From assembly GCA_014529385.2 (NCBI GenBank), contig CM043968.1:128205518-128269517 (forward strand): a stretch of 64,000 bases of DNA. Direction: 5' to 3'. The position numbers were made by a program, and so were the translations under genes. Numbering within the stretch: the first letter of the stretch is position 1; each line of letters begins with the position of its first letter. Of this stretch, positions 10,337 through 22,081 are shown piece by piece. This DNA comes from Adiantum capillus-veneris (Eukaryota > Streptophyta > Polypodiopsida > Polypodiales > Pteridaceae). The notes under the pieces are model-generated. The model did not search any database, was not told the origin of the DNA, and saw nothing but the letters and a program-made list of their open reading frames with translations.

Positions 10337-10928
10337 AGTAAAGCCATTAGAGGAGGGGGGGAGGGGGGATATAGCGAATGCAAAATGTGATCATGTAGTC
10401 CTCTTTATATAGATCATTTTGATCTTTCATTTCCACTTCCAAGCCTTCGACCTTCTAGCTTCTAAGGTTCGTCCTTTCAATTCTTATGCTTTATTATTCC
10501 CTCCCCTCCTCTATTTTACATGATTTTAATTTTTGAAATGGGCAGGACCGAATGGTGCTATCAAAACCATTTGCACCTCTTATAAGAGTTTTGCTGATTG
10601 TTGATGGAGTGGTGGCATCTTCTGTTCAAGGTCCCTATTGAGAAACATCTTTGCCTTGGCAATTGAACAACACCTTCGCAGCACGGTACATATATGCAAA
10701 AGGATACAATTCATAATTGGGTCTTATTGTCATGAAGAAGTGGCGCTAACTTCATGGGTGACATAAGCGAGGAGGCCCACTAGGGGGTACTAAGTCCAAA
10801 CGGAAACTTCGACTTCATGGGTGACATAGAGAGAATGCCCGGGAGGTCCAACGCGGATTGCACATCGCGCAATCAGGGAACCACCAATTCAACCAGGGAA
10901 ATCAATCGAGAGGTAAGGGCTAGGCACC

Positions 10929-11405
10929 ATGGCCATCTCCAGCTACATTCCAAGTGATAACATATCATCAGTGCTCGAACCGCAGCAGCAGCCGTTAACC
11001 GGCTGGGAGATCTTGGGCACACCCGGTGATCGCCCCCCGTGCAGGCCCCAGCCTTCCACAATCGACGCACCCACCCTCTTCAGCAGCCTGCTAGAGCTGC
11101 ACCATACCCTGGCCTCGCAGCAGCTGCTCATCCGCTCGCTCCTCTTGCATGTCATCGTCTCCCAGCAGCTGCCATGCCGTACCTCAGCAGCAGCTGCGCC
11201 GGCTGCCTCTTCTGCTTTTATTTCCTCATGCGCCAGCCCCGGCCCCTGCACATTAATATTGGGCTCGCGCACCTCCCTTCTCGAAGGCGCCATCGCCCAG
11301 CTGCATCACAAACTCGAGCACGTGGACGAGGAGCTTCTCTGGTTGAAGGCCCGCAATGCCCACATCGAAGAAGAGCTTACCCGACGAATGAACAGGTTTC
11401 TGTGA
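10929..11405 (+). CDS. Hypothetical GC-rich protein with C-terminal coiled coil
   Basis: A 158-codon intronless ORF from ATG at 10929 to TGA at 11403. It is visibly richer in G and C than anything around it, which is the best sign that it is or was coding. The N-terminus is Gln/Pro-rich. The middle contains Leu-rich segments (residues about 50-75) and an Ala/Ser/Cys-rich stretch. Residues about 115-152 have a leucine heptad pattern with charged residues (LLEGAIAQLHHKLEHVDEEL), suggesting a short dimerising coiled coil. I recognise no family. The start was chosen as the first ATG of the frame; a CCATGG context supports it modestly. It could be a small host gene, an exon of a larger gene, or captured coding sequence in a mobile element. 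The long antisense frame at 10943-11293 is a shadow of the same composition. Confidence 0.4.
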   Translation: MAISSYIPSDNISSVLEPQQQPLTGWEILGTPGDRPPCRPQPSTIDAPTLFSSLLELHHTLASQQLLIRSLLLHVIVSQQLPCRTSAAAAPAASSAFISSCASPGPCTLILGSRTSLLEGAIAQLHHKLEHVDEELLWLKARNAHIEEELTRRMNRFL

Positions 11406-13252
11406 TATGCATCTGTCTGTGAAAATTGTACTCAAATCCCCAGCTTGCTGCATTTGATGCCAATGGCGGATTGAGAATAATATATCAGAGGATCCGGATC
11501 ATCCACCCGCGTCTAGAAATCACCAGCTAAACTGACGTAACAGCTCCTTGCGTGGAGCATAGCCACTGTTCATTTAGTAAGGTCTGTAGGCTGTGCCTCC
11601 TCGTTATGAATTCCTTTCCTATCAGCCTCATCCCCTGATTTGAATCTGTCATTGACTCTCTTTCGAAGTTGTCCATGCATTTTATGGGGCAAAAGGCAAG
11701 CTAATTTTAAGAAACATTTCCACCCTTTGCCCCTGCAATTTTGCACACATCATTTCACATGGATCGACAAGGGGTGGCAGCAAAATTCATTATATGTTGC
11801 ACCATTCCTTTAATTCTACAACAACAGCTAAGGTTTTACAATTCACCTAATTTTTTTTGAGAGTGTACCACCTCACCAAACCGACACTTACCGGTTAACG
11901 AGTTTCGAATCCCTTGGACTAACATTCTTGCATGCGGAGTAGGTCAACTCCATTTGCTCTCATATGGTAAAGTTAGACTAACTAGCACAGAAACAACTAG
12001 AGTAAGTTTAGCTTTGCAAGTCACCAATTGGCATACCGAGTAACAAAAGTGAGAAACACCCTTTCCCACGAGTTGATTTTTACATTTGCCTTTTTGGCAT
12101 GCCTAAAGGGCAAGGCCAAAGGGTTGCTTAGCCTTATTGGCTCAATTCTCAAATTCAAATTCTATTCCCAGAAATTTTACTATTGATAGATAAAGGAAAG
12201 GTGTAATGATTGGTTGGAACCCAAAGGTTTTTGAACAATTTAAGATGTATATGCCATATCCTGAACATTACGCTTTGAAAAGTAAGGCATAGTACTTGAA
12301 AAAGCTTCTAACACTAGGTTGGTAACATGACAGGACACAAAAGTGTCGTTTCAAGGGATTGAGAAAAACATCCAAACTCATATGAGGTCCATTCTTTTTC
12401 AGAACCCTTTCTTGTGCTTGAAGTTAAGATACCACTACTTATGGGAAAAATGACTAACGTTGAAAATTCCTCACTATTGATGGTCTTGCACAATAGGATT
12501 GGAACATAGTGTAGACACAAAATGCTTAGTTTATTGCTTGAAAATGACTACAAGAAGGATCTTTATATAGAGATAGGCATAGATTTTCATCTCACATCAT
12601 CTTTGATCTCATACAAAGCTTCCAAATCAGCTAAGACCACTTACGAGACTTTTGAGTGACTTTTGGAGGCACTTTTGGGGCTGCATAACTACTGCTAGGG
12701 GTATGCACATGGCTTGGAAATGCCCCCAATGGGTCCATGTACACCTAGGACACCTTTTCCCATACTATCACATCGTATTAGGCACCTAGACTTCCTAGTA
12801 GACAAGAGCTACATCATATGGGTGAAGGTCATCATGCTCCTAAGGAGAGGTTCACAAAGAACGCAGGGATCATTAGCGGAAGTCCATTCCCAACAACTCT
12901 CCCCTTGGACGTAGGGCATTGATAGACACACTCATTCATTCATATGCCACACAGGCTCTATGCCATAAAAGGCTCATCAACCATTCATTCATTCATGTGC
13001 CACACAGGCTCTGAGAGAACTCCCCTCAAATGGGAGATCCATTCATTCATGGAAGTTGTGACATAATAAAATATTTGTTGCAATCGCAACATATCCCTCT
13101 TCTTCTTCTTATTGCTCTTCCTCTGCTTGTTGGATTCTTCCTTTTGACTTGTTGTGGTTGGTCCTTCTCTTGTTGGTGTTGGTGTTGGTGTTGCTACTAC
13201 TTCATTGATGTTTGTCTTTGTCATAGCATCTATTGGTAGAATACCCTTTCTT
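11406..13252. other. Spacer, no gene recognised
   Basis: AT-rich sequence with short frames only. It includes the right arm of the inverted repeat (11935-12075). The stretch at about 12700-12900 weakly resembles 43750-43900, which also lies downstream of a similar gag relic. Confidence 0.4.
11935..12075 (-). repeat. Right arm of the diverged inverted repeat pair
   Basis: It is the reverse-complement partner of 9738-9865 with interspersed matches of 10-15 bases. See the left arm. Confidence 0.4.
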
Positions 13253-13800
13253 TCAACAAACTATGGAAGCATTATTCATATAGAAATATTTAGAAATATG
13301 GCCTAATCTACCACATGTGTAACATGTTGAGTTGGCATAAGCTCCGCCCCTTGAAGTGGATGATATGGTAGCATAAGCTCCTCCCCTTGAAGTGGATATT
13401 GAATTCTTTTGTTGCTTCTTTTCTTCAGCTTGGAGTGAGTTAACGACATCTTGGAGTGGTGGATCCGGTTCCTCCTCTTCAATAACTGTGACTATGTGGT
13501 CATAGGAATCTTTAAGTGCACTCAAAAGTACATCTACTTTGTCGTCACATAGCTCACACAGGATGTAGGTGAGCTGCGTGACAATGCTCTTGAGTCTATT
13601 AACTAGACTAGCAATATCCTCCCTTTCAATCATAGTGAGCTTGTAAAGTTTCCTTTTAGGCTAACCTTACTTCTCTTTGCCCGAGATCCAAAATTTCTTT
13701 CTAGAACTTTCCAAGACTCACGTGCATGTTTGCACTCATCTCTGAAATGCATATAATTGTCATGCAAGGACATGATAAAATTATAATTTATAAGGCTTGT
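13253..13800 (-). pseudogene. Ty1/copia gag relic with degenerate zinc knuckle
   Basis: On the minus strand, about 13800-13640 encodes LHDNYMHFRDE and RESWKVLERNFGS, typical of the copia gag core. After a frameshift near 13635 a 126-codon frame (13633-13253) continues with a helical region and a Gln/Lys-rich linker. It ends in CYTCGRLGHISKYF, a CX2CX4HX4C knuckle whose final Cys is replaced by Phe. Two copies of STSRGGAYA precede the knuckle. The remaining protease-pol part is absent. A similar relic lies at 43960-44330. This copy is too decayed to function. Confidence 0.75.
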
Positions 13801-15017
13801 TCATCTTTGTCCAGGTTCTGTGCACTTGCTATGAGAGCAGATACCATAGTCTATACTGCATCGACTTGATTTTTTTGTTGTAGGGATGTGTTTACAATGG
13901 ACCACAAACTCTTTTTCATAAGATATCCCCTTGATTTTGTTTACCAGGTGTGAAATCCCTCCCCATTGAACTTCTCCATTCCCCTTTCCCACGTTGTGCT
14001 ATGAGGACATGCTTATCTTGGAGACTCTCCCAGATAGTGTCTGATTTTTCTAACAGATGCACAATTTTCCTTAGGTGATAGTAGAGAAATTTGTTGCAAA
14101 TGTTTGTGCTAGGATGCAATTACTTTTGTTAAAAAATAGGGAAGAGAGAGAATGTTTTGCTTTATGTGAATCTCCTCTTCACCAATGGTGAAGTCCCTCT
14201 TCACAATAGGAAGTAGTGCCCGTTGCTTTGCTTTGGAAACTTTGATGAAGGACTTTCAATGCTCGATGTGAAGCTTCCTTTGGATGCCATTTTGTATCTA
14301 AAAGATGGGGATATTTGAAACCCTTTGAAGATTCAAAGGCTTTGGATTATTAGCTTGGGGAAGCCCTTGAATTTTTCACTTTTCTGTAGCTCTTTGGTGT
14401 GAAAAGGCTCTTAAAAGGACTCGTGAGGCCGTAGGATCGCCCTATTGAGTGGGGGAAAGGTGAGGTTTTGGAGCACCATAGGTCAGTCATGGGAACTCCT
14501 ACCTGCAAAGCCAAAAACGTCCAAGAGTGGAATTTTTGAGTGGCTCATGTTTGGGTGTCAATCTTGAAGTGTTGAGTGTGTGAACAACTGTTGTCGGACT
14601 ACTCTTGCTTAAAAGTTGGATCATATGACTCTTGAAATCCTCTCATAGAGCCCAAGTAAAGCATGTGAGTATTCACCTCAACACCTTACACACTCGAAAT
14701 TAGGTTTGCGCACCTTAGACCAACCCGGTGAATTTGGCTACTTGTCGACTAAGAGAAGTCTGCAAAGGTTGAGCTTGATGTAGTAGTTTGGCCGATGACA
14801 AAATGGTCAAATGTGCTCCAAATTGAGTGGGTTGGCTCATTTGAGAGCTATGCTCAGTAGAAAAGGTTTAGGGGGCATAAGATCCCAAGCTTGAAGGACA
14901 AAGGCAAGGAGTCAAAAGCTCACATGCACACACATTAAAAAAACTACCAATACAATTTTATTATGAAATCACTAGATAAAATGAAAGTAATTTTATGCAA
15001 AACTAAGTTTCATACCT
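13801..15017. other. Spacer, no gene recognised
   Basis: No homologous coding seen. The part next to 13800 may be eroded upstream sequence of the copia gag relic. Confidence 0.4.
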
Positions 15018-15040
15018 CCCCCCCCCCCCCCCCCCCCCCC
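15018..15040 (+). repeat. Poly-C homopolymer (23 C)
   Basis: An uninterrupted run of 23 cytosines, prone to length errors in sequencing and able to form i-motif/G-quadruplex DNA. Confidence 0.95.
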
Positions 15041-16239
15041 TTGTGATACACACTAAATTCCACCATGTAGACATCTAGACACATTTGCAAACCACTTGCA
15101 CTCAAAGTTGAAGGTATGAAATGTTCTAAACTTTACCCACAATATCCTTTCACTATTCCCATAGTACTTGGCTTCATCAACATTTGTGTCAAAGTTGCCC
15201 ACGACACCACAATACATGGTCGTTCGACGCTCGTCAATGTAGCATGTACAGAAGTGTCGCCCCTTTGATCACATAGAGTTAAAGGAAAGGCACTATACAA
15301 CAAAAGAAATAATACAATCGATTCAAAGATAAAATCAAAGAAAATTAGTACTATATATTAGTTATATATATAAATATGAGTACTATATATACCTTTGGCA
15401 CACAACCTCATGCATACTCCCATTCTTTGTCGGTGATGTCCTCTCTATTTGCCTTTTCTTTGGTCATTATCTCATGGATCGACTGATCATCACTAACGAG
15501 ATCTAGGAAACATGCAAGGTGTTGAGGAACTTGGGTTCCCTCCCACCTCCATGAGCTTTATTCCATGCTTCCCTCTCTTGAAAACGCCTTCCCTTTGCCA
15601 TTTAATACCACTTGCACGACCCATCCTTCAACCATACATGCCTCTGGTTTGACCCGTAGTCGTACAAAATCTTTGAGAGTCTTTAAAAACCTCTCTCTAG
15701 TCTGGCCCATAGCCATACAAAATCTTTGAGAGTGTCTAAAAACCTCTCTAGAAAGAACATCCATTGTGCACGCACTACTCCACATATAGTGATCTCCTTA
15801 ACCACATGAACCAAGAGGTGGATCTGACTAAGAAGAACGGATTGAGGAGATGCTTCCTCAATGGCACACATAGTTTCCATGGCAAGCAACTGAGCACCAA
15901 GGGGGGCATCTATTTCAATCTCTTTGGAGCTCACAAACTACAAGATAGGACACAAAATTACACTAAATAACACACTAGAAGATATAGTGTATATAGAAAA
16001 GTTTTGTCGAATAGAAATATGAGGGACCTTACTAACTCCCTGAGTTTGAAAATAGCTTCCTCACTTTCTTGTCCTAGCACACACACATACTCACCAACAA
16101 AATGAGCTATAATGTCAAATTGTTAAAATACCATATGATTTTAGCATTGTGCAAAATTCAATATCTAAACAAAACAAGGGAAAGGATAGAGAGGAAAGAT
16201 AGAATCACATGTAACATCTTGTGTCGATCGTGGGTCTTC
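15041..16239. other. Spacer with a short tandem duplication
   Basis: No recognised gene. At about 15650-15755 a unit of roughly 55 bp containing CATACAAAATCTTTGAGAGT occurs twice in tandem. Confidence 0.4.
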
Positions 16240-16661
16240 AACCCCCCATGCAATTGAACCTTCCACCGTTCTTTGCTTTTGTAAAAGCTCCGTTTAGTGA
16301 ACTTATGCACCCCATGGGTGTGTGCATAGATGCAATGGAACCCTTCACTCAATCCAACTCAACTTTGTTTAGAATCCATGGGGCTTTAGGAAGCACAATC
16401 TTCTCATTTGAGGCTCTACATGGAGTGATGGATGTGGGGACATTGTTTCAAGGCCCCCATACAATTGAACCTTCCATATTTCTTTGCTTTTGTGAAAGAT
16501 CCCTTTAATGACCTTATGCACCCGGTGGGTGTGCACATCGATACAATGGAACCCTTCACTCAATCTAGCTCAACTTTGTTTAGAATCCATGGGGCTTTAG
16601 GAAGCACAATCTTCTCATTTTGGGTCTCTATGTGGAGTGATGGAGTTGGGGAGACGTTTCA
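16240..16661 (+). repeat. Tandem duplication, 211-bp period
   Basis: Two adjacent copies (about 16240-16450 and 16451-16661) share long exact stretches such as AGAATCCATGGGGCTTTAGG at 16371 and 16582. Both strands remain partly open, giving paired similar ORFs. None resembles a known protein. Confidence 0.85.
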
Positions 16662-17111
16662 AGGCCCTCAAATCCTCCCTAGTGCCCAAAGAGTCATTTT
16701 TGTCCGTAATGTGGTCCCATAGGGTGTGAACAACATTCTTGAATATGTGCATAGGATCCAAGATATTTTGTGTTTTTAAGTCCTTCCAATATGGAAACCT
16801 TCAAAATATGGAGTGTCTTGAAATACCTTTTGGTGGAATAGACGTGTGTGATTAGTATTGTAGTGATCTTCCTAAATGGTTTCCCAATATGTCATTATAA
16901 GATTTAGAGGTGTCTTCCCATTTGTTGGAGCCTTGTATTTGTTGTGACTTTGGGGCCAAAAACAATGGTTGTTTGGATAGATTACCTTTTGTAAGGCATT
17001 TGGCTACGCCATCACCAATTATTGCCCACAAGTAGGACATGCATTGTGACCGGGTGTGGAAAACCCTACACTCATATCATATCGTTATAGAAATGCCTCA
17101 AGCAACAAATG

Positions 17112-17163
<52 letters not shown>

Positions 17164-17833
17164 ATGAACATAGCATACCAAAAATCTCTCCAAGTCTAGG
17201 ATATCCGTGCATGGTCCATAGAAGAATAACTCTCACAAGGGCCTCTTTCCTCTCCTTTGAAGAGAAACATCAACAATATGAAGGAATCGGGTGATCTTTT
17301 GGAAGCATTTTTCCCATCAAGCTACAACAAAACAACAAAACAACAAATCAGTACAAAAGCAAGTGGGGGCCAATAGGAGAGTGCAAGTCTCAAAAAACCA
17401 TAAATAGAACCTACCTGAGAAGTGCATCTATACTTGCATTCCTTCAACCAAATTTCACTTGCAAGTTGAGGACCTCCAATGATTCTCGGAGCACCGAGTA
17501 CTAGGCACCATCGTAAAGAGGTGTTCGGGAGCTCGATAGCAACTTTTTCTCCGTTACTTGTGCCGGTTTAATGGAGGGTCTACAATCCTCCTTGCACGTG
17601 TTGGCTTCATGTGCCAACAAGTCATCTACCATGTCAAACATGTGCTTGTCCTTGACCTTATCCCTGAGATGCAAGTGGAGGATCTATCGAAGTAGAGCTA
17701 GTGTCACAACCACCATGTGCATGCCTTTGCTTAATAGCTCTTGCCGTTGTATTTCAACTTTTCACACCAAAGCACCACCACGAAACACGGACCAATGGGG
17801 ACCACTCTCAAGCAAGGGGGGTGGTGCCCCCAT
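16662..17833. other. Spacer with a (GA)n microsatellite
   Basis: No recognised gene. A perfect (AG)n tract of about 47 bases lies at 17113-17159. Confidence 0.5.
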
Positions 17834-18007
17834 CTACTCGGACACTATTTGAGGCATCCAAAACCCCTCATTCTTCATATGCTCCAAGGCAATGTGCCTC
17901 AAGCGGGGGATTACGCCTTTGGACTTGGTGCAAGGGCAAGGGAGCTTTTCCTTGAGGCATTGCTCACATTTGGGGTCATTGGGAGGGCCTTGATCATCCC
18001 AATTGTC
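17834..18007 (-). pseudogene. Possible decayed coding fragment with clustered cysteines
   Basis: The minus frame from 18007 stays open for 57 codons and encodes CEQCLKEKLPCPCTKSKG near its start, then a basic helix-like stretch, to TAG at 17834-17836. The same frame continues to about 17735 with few stops. Base composition is more GC-rich than its surroundings. I do not recognise the family. The four cysteines could form a small metal-binding cluster, but this may be chance. Confidence 0.25.
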
Positions 18008-18552
18008 CTACACGCGTGTTAGTTAAATTTATTTTTAATCAATAAAACATGTGTTATAAAAATTAAATAGGGAGTATGAGGCGGGCTAAAATTTCAATAA
18101 TGCAAAGAGGAGGAATTGACTAAAGAAAAAAATGAATAAGTAGGAATTGAAAGAAATGAAAAAAACTATTAAAAATTTTACAAGAAAGCTTGAAAAATAA
18201 CACCCCACAACATAAGATTATTCTCCAATGTTTTAAAAAATCAAATTGCAATAATACTCGCGTTAATATCCATGGTAATAACTAAAGGTTTCAAAAAAGA
18301 AACAAAGCAAGGTATGACGCGTTCTCAAGGGGTTCACGATGTATAAATTATGTATATCGCATGCGTTCATTGACTATTTTTAAAAATTGTTATGTATAAG
18401 TTTTTTACAAATAAAATACACCCTTCTTCTATTTAAACTCCTACTGTACTCACGTGATAGTCATATAATTATTAAGTGACCCCCTCCAAAGACGTGTTTT
18501 TGGGCATAAATTGCTCTACATTTACCCGCCATTGCACTTGTATCAGAGCCTT

Positions 18553-18670
<118 letters not shown>

Positions 18671-19340
18671 TCACAAGCCCTACTTTGGAGAGGAAGCATT
18701 CAATGGACATTATTGTTGGAGCTAGGGCGCAACGGTGGGAAGATGAGGGAGCATGTTCAAAAACATGACCGCAAGAGTTGGATCAAAGGTTGGTTTTTTC
18801 AACCCCTCCCCCTTTTCCCTATGTTTCAAATGCGCACACACATCACTTACATTGCTTGGAATGCACATTACACAAACACATAGATAGAGGGAAATAGTCA
18901 CCGTTTGCATTATGCGTTCGTTTATTTGCCCACCGGTTGATTAGTTTGCACGGATTTACTTGTATTATGCATTCGTTTGTTGATAGCGATCGATTTGTGA
19001 AAGAGAGAGGGAATGAGAGGGAGGTGTGAATGATAAGTGTGTTTGATTTATTAGAGTGTGCTTAATTAAAGTGTGATTAGAGTACAATTGATAAGAGTGT
19101 GAGGGGGAGGAAAGAATGCTTGTGTAACTAATGTATGAGAGAGGGAGAAGAGAAGAGAGAGAGGAAAAATGTGAGTGAGTTTAAGTTTTTATTAACCAAG
19201 TTAGTGAAAGTAAGTAGCTTTAGTTTTTAAAAAAACTTTTAAAAGATGATTTCGATTTAGTTAGAAAAAACTTTTTAGAAAATACATACATTTAGATTAA
19301 GAAAAGAAAAAAACAACCATTTAAAAACCCCTTTGAAAAA

Positions 19341-19719
19341 GTAGAGAGGGATAGACGGAGGGAGATTGGGAGAGATAAAATGTAGAGAGAGAGAGAGAGA
19401 GGGAGACATAGAGATAGAGGGAGAGTTAGAGAGGGAAAGAGAGGAAGAGAGATAGAGAAGATAAGAGGAAGAGGGAGAGATAAGGAGGTAGAGATAGAGG
19501 GAGAGGGAGATAGAGAGGGAGATAGAGGGAGAGAAAGAGAGATAAAGAGAGGGATAGAGATAGAGAAGAGGGAAAGAGGGAGAGGGAGAGATAGAGGTAG
19601 ATAGTGAGGGAAAGAGAGGGAGAGTTATAGAGAAAGAGATGGAGGGAGGGGGAGATAGAGAGGGAAAGAGGGAGATAGATAGAGAAGAGGGAAAGAGGGA
19701 GAGGGAGAGATAGAGGGAG

Positions 19720-19777
<58 letters not shown>

Positions 19778-19838
19778 TTAAAGGGAGAGGGACATTAGGG
19801 ACAAAGCGGGAGAGAAAGAAAGGGAGAGATAGAGATAC

Positions 19839-19902
<64 letters not shown>

Positions 19903-20098
19903 AAGAGGGAGAGGGAGAGATAGGGAGATAGAGATAGAGATAGAGGGAGATAGAGAAGAGGGAGAGGGGGAGAGATAGGGAGAAAGCGGGAGAGAAAGAG
20001 AGGGGGAGATAGAGATAGAGAGAGATAACAAGAAAGCATGAGAGAGAGAGAGAAGGAAAGAGAGGGAGAGAGATAGAGAGACAGAGAGGGAATGAAAG
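19341..20098 (+). repeat. Purine-rich minisatellite tract of about 0.75 kb
   Basis: The plus strand is almost entirely G and A, with T as the main exception, mostly in GATAG steps. Two near-perfect (GA)n runs lie at about 19729-19771 and 19841-19895. A longer unit, GAAGAGGGAAAGAGGGAGAG, recurs at about 19566, 19685 and 19895, so the tract is a nested minisatellite. Open frames across it are low-complexity artefacts. It abuts the truncated end of gypsy relic G1. Confidence 0.9.
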
Positions 20099-20099
20099 G

Positions 20100-20792
20100 G
20101 CTAGCACTCATACAATAAGGTGGTTTACTCACGGGTTTAGTGTCTGGCAAGACATCTATGCCATGCTGCACATCACGTGTAGGGGGTAAACGGCGGTAAA
20201 TCAGTTGAGAATACATCACTATACTCCGTGGGTAAGTGAGTCAGCTTTTTCCGTGCAAAAGGAGAAAGTAAACTAGAGTTCTGCTAGATGGAGAATCTTG
20301 TAATTCCTGTAATGTTTGTTTTACAACAGTTGCACGTTGCTCTATAGAATTAAAGTTGAGAGCACTTTGCTCGTTAGATTTGTTAACACTTTGTTTATCA
20401 TTAGAATTCATTGCACTTTGCATACCATTACTAGAATTCACCACACTTTGCTGTTGATAATTCACAAGACATGAGACAAGCAGTAACACAAAAAGACTTC
20501 ATCTATTAAATTTGCTTTTTGCAAAATAGAAAGCTCGGTTGTACATATAAGAGGTGCAGATGGTATATTTTTCTCACCAAGCAAAAGCACTTGTTTACCA
20601 TTGGCCATAAAGGATAAGGAGTTGTGTTCATAACTTGTGTGCCATGTGTTTCTTAAACCATGCAGCCACTCCCATCCTAAAACTACATCAGCACGTCCAT
20701 GTTCACAATAAGCTCAACCCCTTGAACTACCATGTCCCATACTTCTTTATCATTGCCAGACATTTGTTTGACCACATACTTGTGAGCGCAGG
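20100..20792 (-). pseudogene. Ty3/gypsy relic G1: protease end to RT start
   Basis: On the minus strand, from 20792 downwards, the frames encode the C-terminal part of a retropepsin and the DVVLGWEWLHGL motif that follows it. Next comes an SYEHNSLSFMANGKQVLLLG linker, a low-complexity Asn/Ser/Gln segment (20489-20330), and then RRLPPTRDVQHGIDVLP near 20200-20150, the N-terminal gypsy RT motif. The frame changes at least twice and stops are present. The RT is cut off at about 20100 by the purine-rich tract. The other end is interrupted by copia C2 at 20793. It is a dead gypsy fragment that served as the target of C2. Confidence 0.8.
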
Positions 20793-21023
20793 TGTTGGGA
20801 TTAAAGCCCAAGTGGCCTCTTATACGGATATGGCCGCCCACCCGCTTAACTCGCTCATCACTAACTCTTTGTATATACTCACTTATACTTGTGTGAATAA
20901 TAAGATTTGGATGATAACCCTTCAAGAATTCTCTGCGTACTATGTAAGCTCTCTGTCTATGTATCTCTGTGTGTATGTGTGTGTGAGTGAGTGAGTCGAT
21001 CTAAGCTCCGCTCCTTGACTTCA
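20793..21023 (+). repeat. 5' LTR of C2
   Basis: 231 bp, TGTTGGGATT...TTGACTTCA. It shares its start and general layout with the C1 LTR. It is followed two bases later by the primer-binding site. Confidence 0.85.
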
Positions 21024-21025
21024 AT

Positions 21026-21037
21026 TGGTATCAGAGC
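21026..21037 (+). promoter_or_regulatory. C2 primer-binding site (tRNA-iMet)
   Basis: TGGTATCAGAGC, complementary to the 3' end of initiator tRNA-Met, lies next to the 5' LTR. Confidence 0.9.
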
Positions 21038-22081
21038 AAGGTTCAATGCATTTTTGTGTAATCCTGCGCGCGTACTTTTCAGGCAGATTCGGGATCTGGA
21101 ACTTGGAAATTCACACTCGACGTTCCGGGAGTATTTCCATTAGGCGACTTGCGGTTTTACCCCCCTTTCAAAGCTGTTTATGCCCTCAGAATTTCATTCT
21201 GAACACTACATCAAAAGATAGATTTCAGTCGCAAAGAAACCCGTCTTGTGTAGATTGGCAAGCAGGAGGTGGTCGGCATCAATATCGGCATCGACATACA
21301 TCACTCATTAGTCTTCAAAACATCATCTATACACCAGGTACACATATATATCATCAGATATATATATTGCAGTCTGCATTGCTACTTCTTGTGCTTGCCA
21401 GGTTCCAGGAGAGGTGTGGCCATACGACGGCTTGACACCACTAGCATGTATTGCAGATTGATGTACTATGATTGTGGGTCTGCTAGTTGTGAGTCACGCT
21501 AGCAGACATACCGCTGCAGCGATCATAGGACAGTGATTGATCTATTGTAGGATAAATGCTAGTTCTGGGCAGTTTGCTGAGCCATCTGAGAGGTTCGTGT
21601 GTGAGGTTTTTTGAAGCCAAGCACTGGGGGATGGGTTACCCAGTGTGAGGTCGATTAGGCTGCTGGAGTTCCCCTCTACACGCATCCTCTTCGGCGACTT
21701 TTATCCCATAGGATGTATGACTTTGTGTAGACACTGGATTGCATCTTATGCGTCAGGCCGTTGAGGCATTGTTCAGGGTTCAGTCTTGAGACAGATATAG
21801 GTTCTGTGATCACCCAGACAGGAGACAGTGTATTCTTACAGGATAGCATATTACAGAGATTTTTTTATTTGTCACTGGTCAGCTATTTATGGTTGTTTTT
21901 GAGCTATCTTTTGGTTTCCAGAGCTCAGTTTATAGGGGAGACTCTGTCAATTTTTCAAAATACTGACAGTTCTTGAGGAGAGGTATTCAACTTTTTTTTT
22001 ATAGCTTGTTATTGTGTACAGAGTCCAGTTTACAGGGGAAACGGTGCCGGATTTTTCCCAGGAGTAAACAGTTTGGCAGAC
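21038..22081 (+). other. C2 untranslated leader
   Basis: About 1.04 kb without a long frame, the same length class as the C1 leader. The last 60 bases match C1 closely (GTTTACA..GGGAAAC, TTTTTCCCAGGA). Confidence 0.7.

Noticed and set aside
10943-11293. 116-codon antisense frame opposite the GC-rich ORF
   Set aside because: GC-rich DNA leaves several frames open. The plus frame is longer and has a plausible start and coiled-coil end, so the antisense frame is treated as a shadow.
15558-17040. Minus-strand frames around the 211-bp repeat as a transposase
   Set aside because: No catalytic motif or recognisable domain could be found; the similarity to En/Spm-type proteins was only an impression.
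19275-20219. 314-codon minus-strand frame of Ser/Leu/Pro repeats
   Set aside because: It is the translation of the purine-rich minisatellite. Only its first codons overlap the G1 RT relic; the rest is low-complexity.
21026-21037. Possible tRNA gene sequence at TGGTATCAGAGC sites
   Set aside because: The match is only the 12-base primer-binding complement next to LTRs; no cloverleaf is present.
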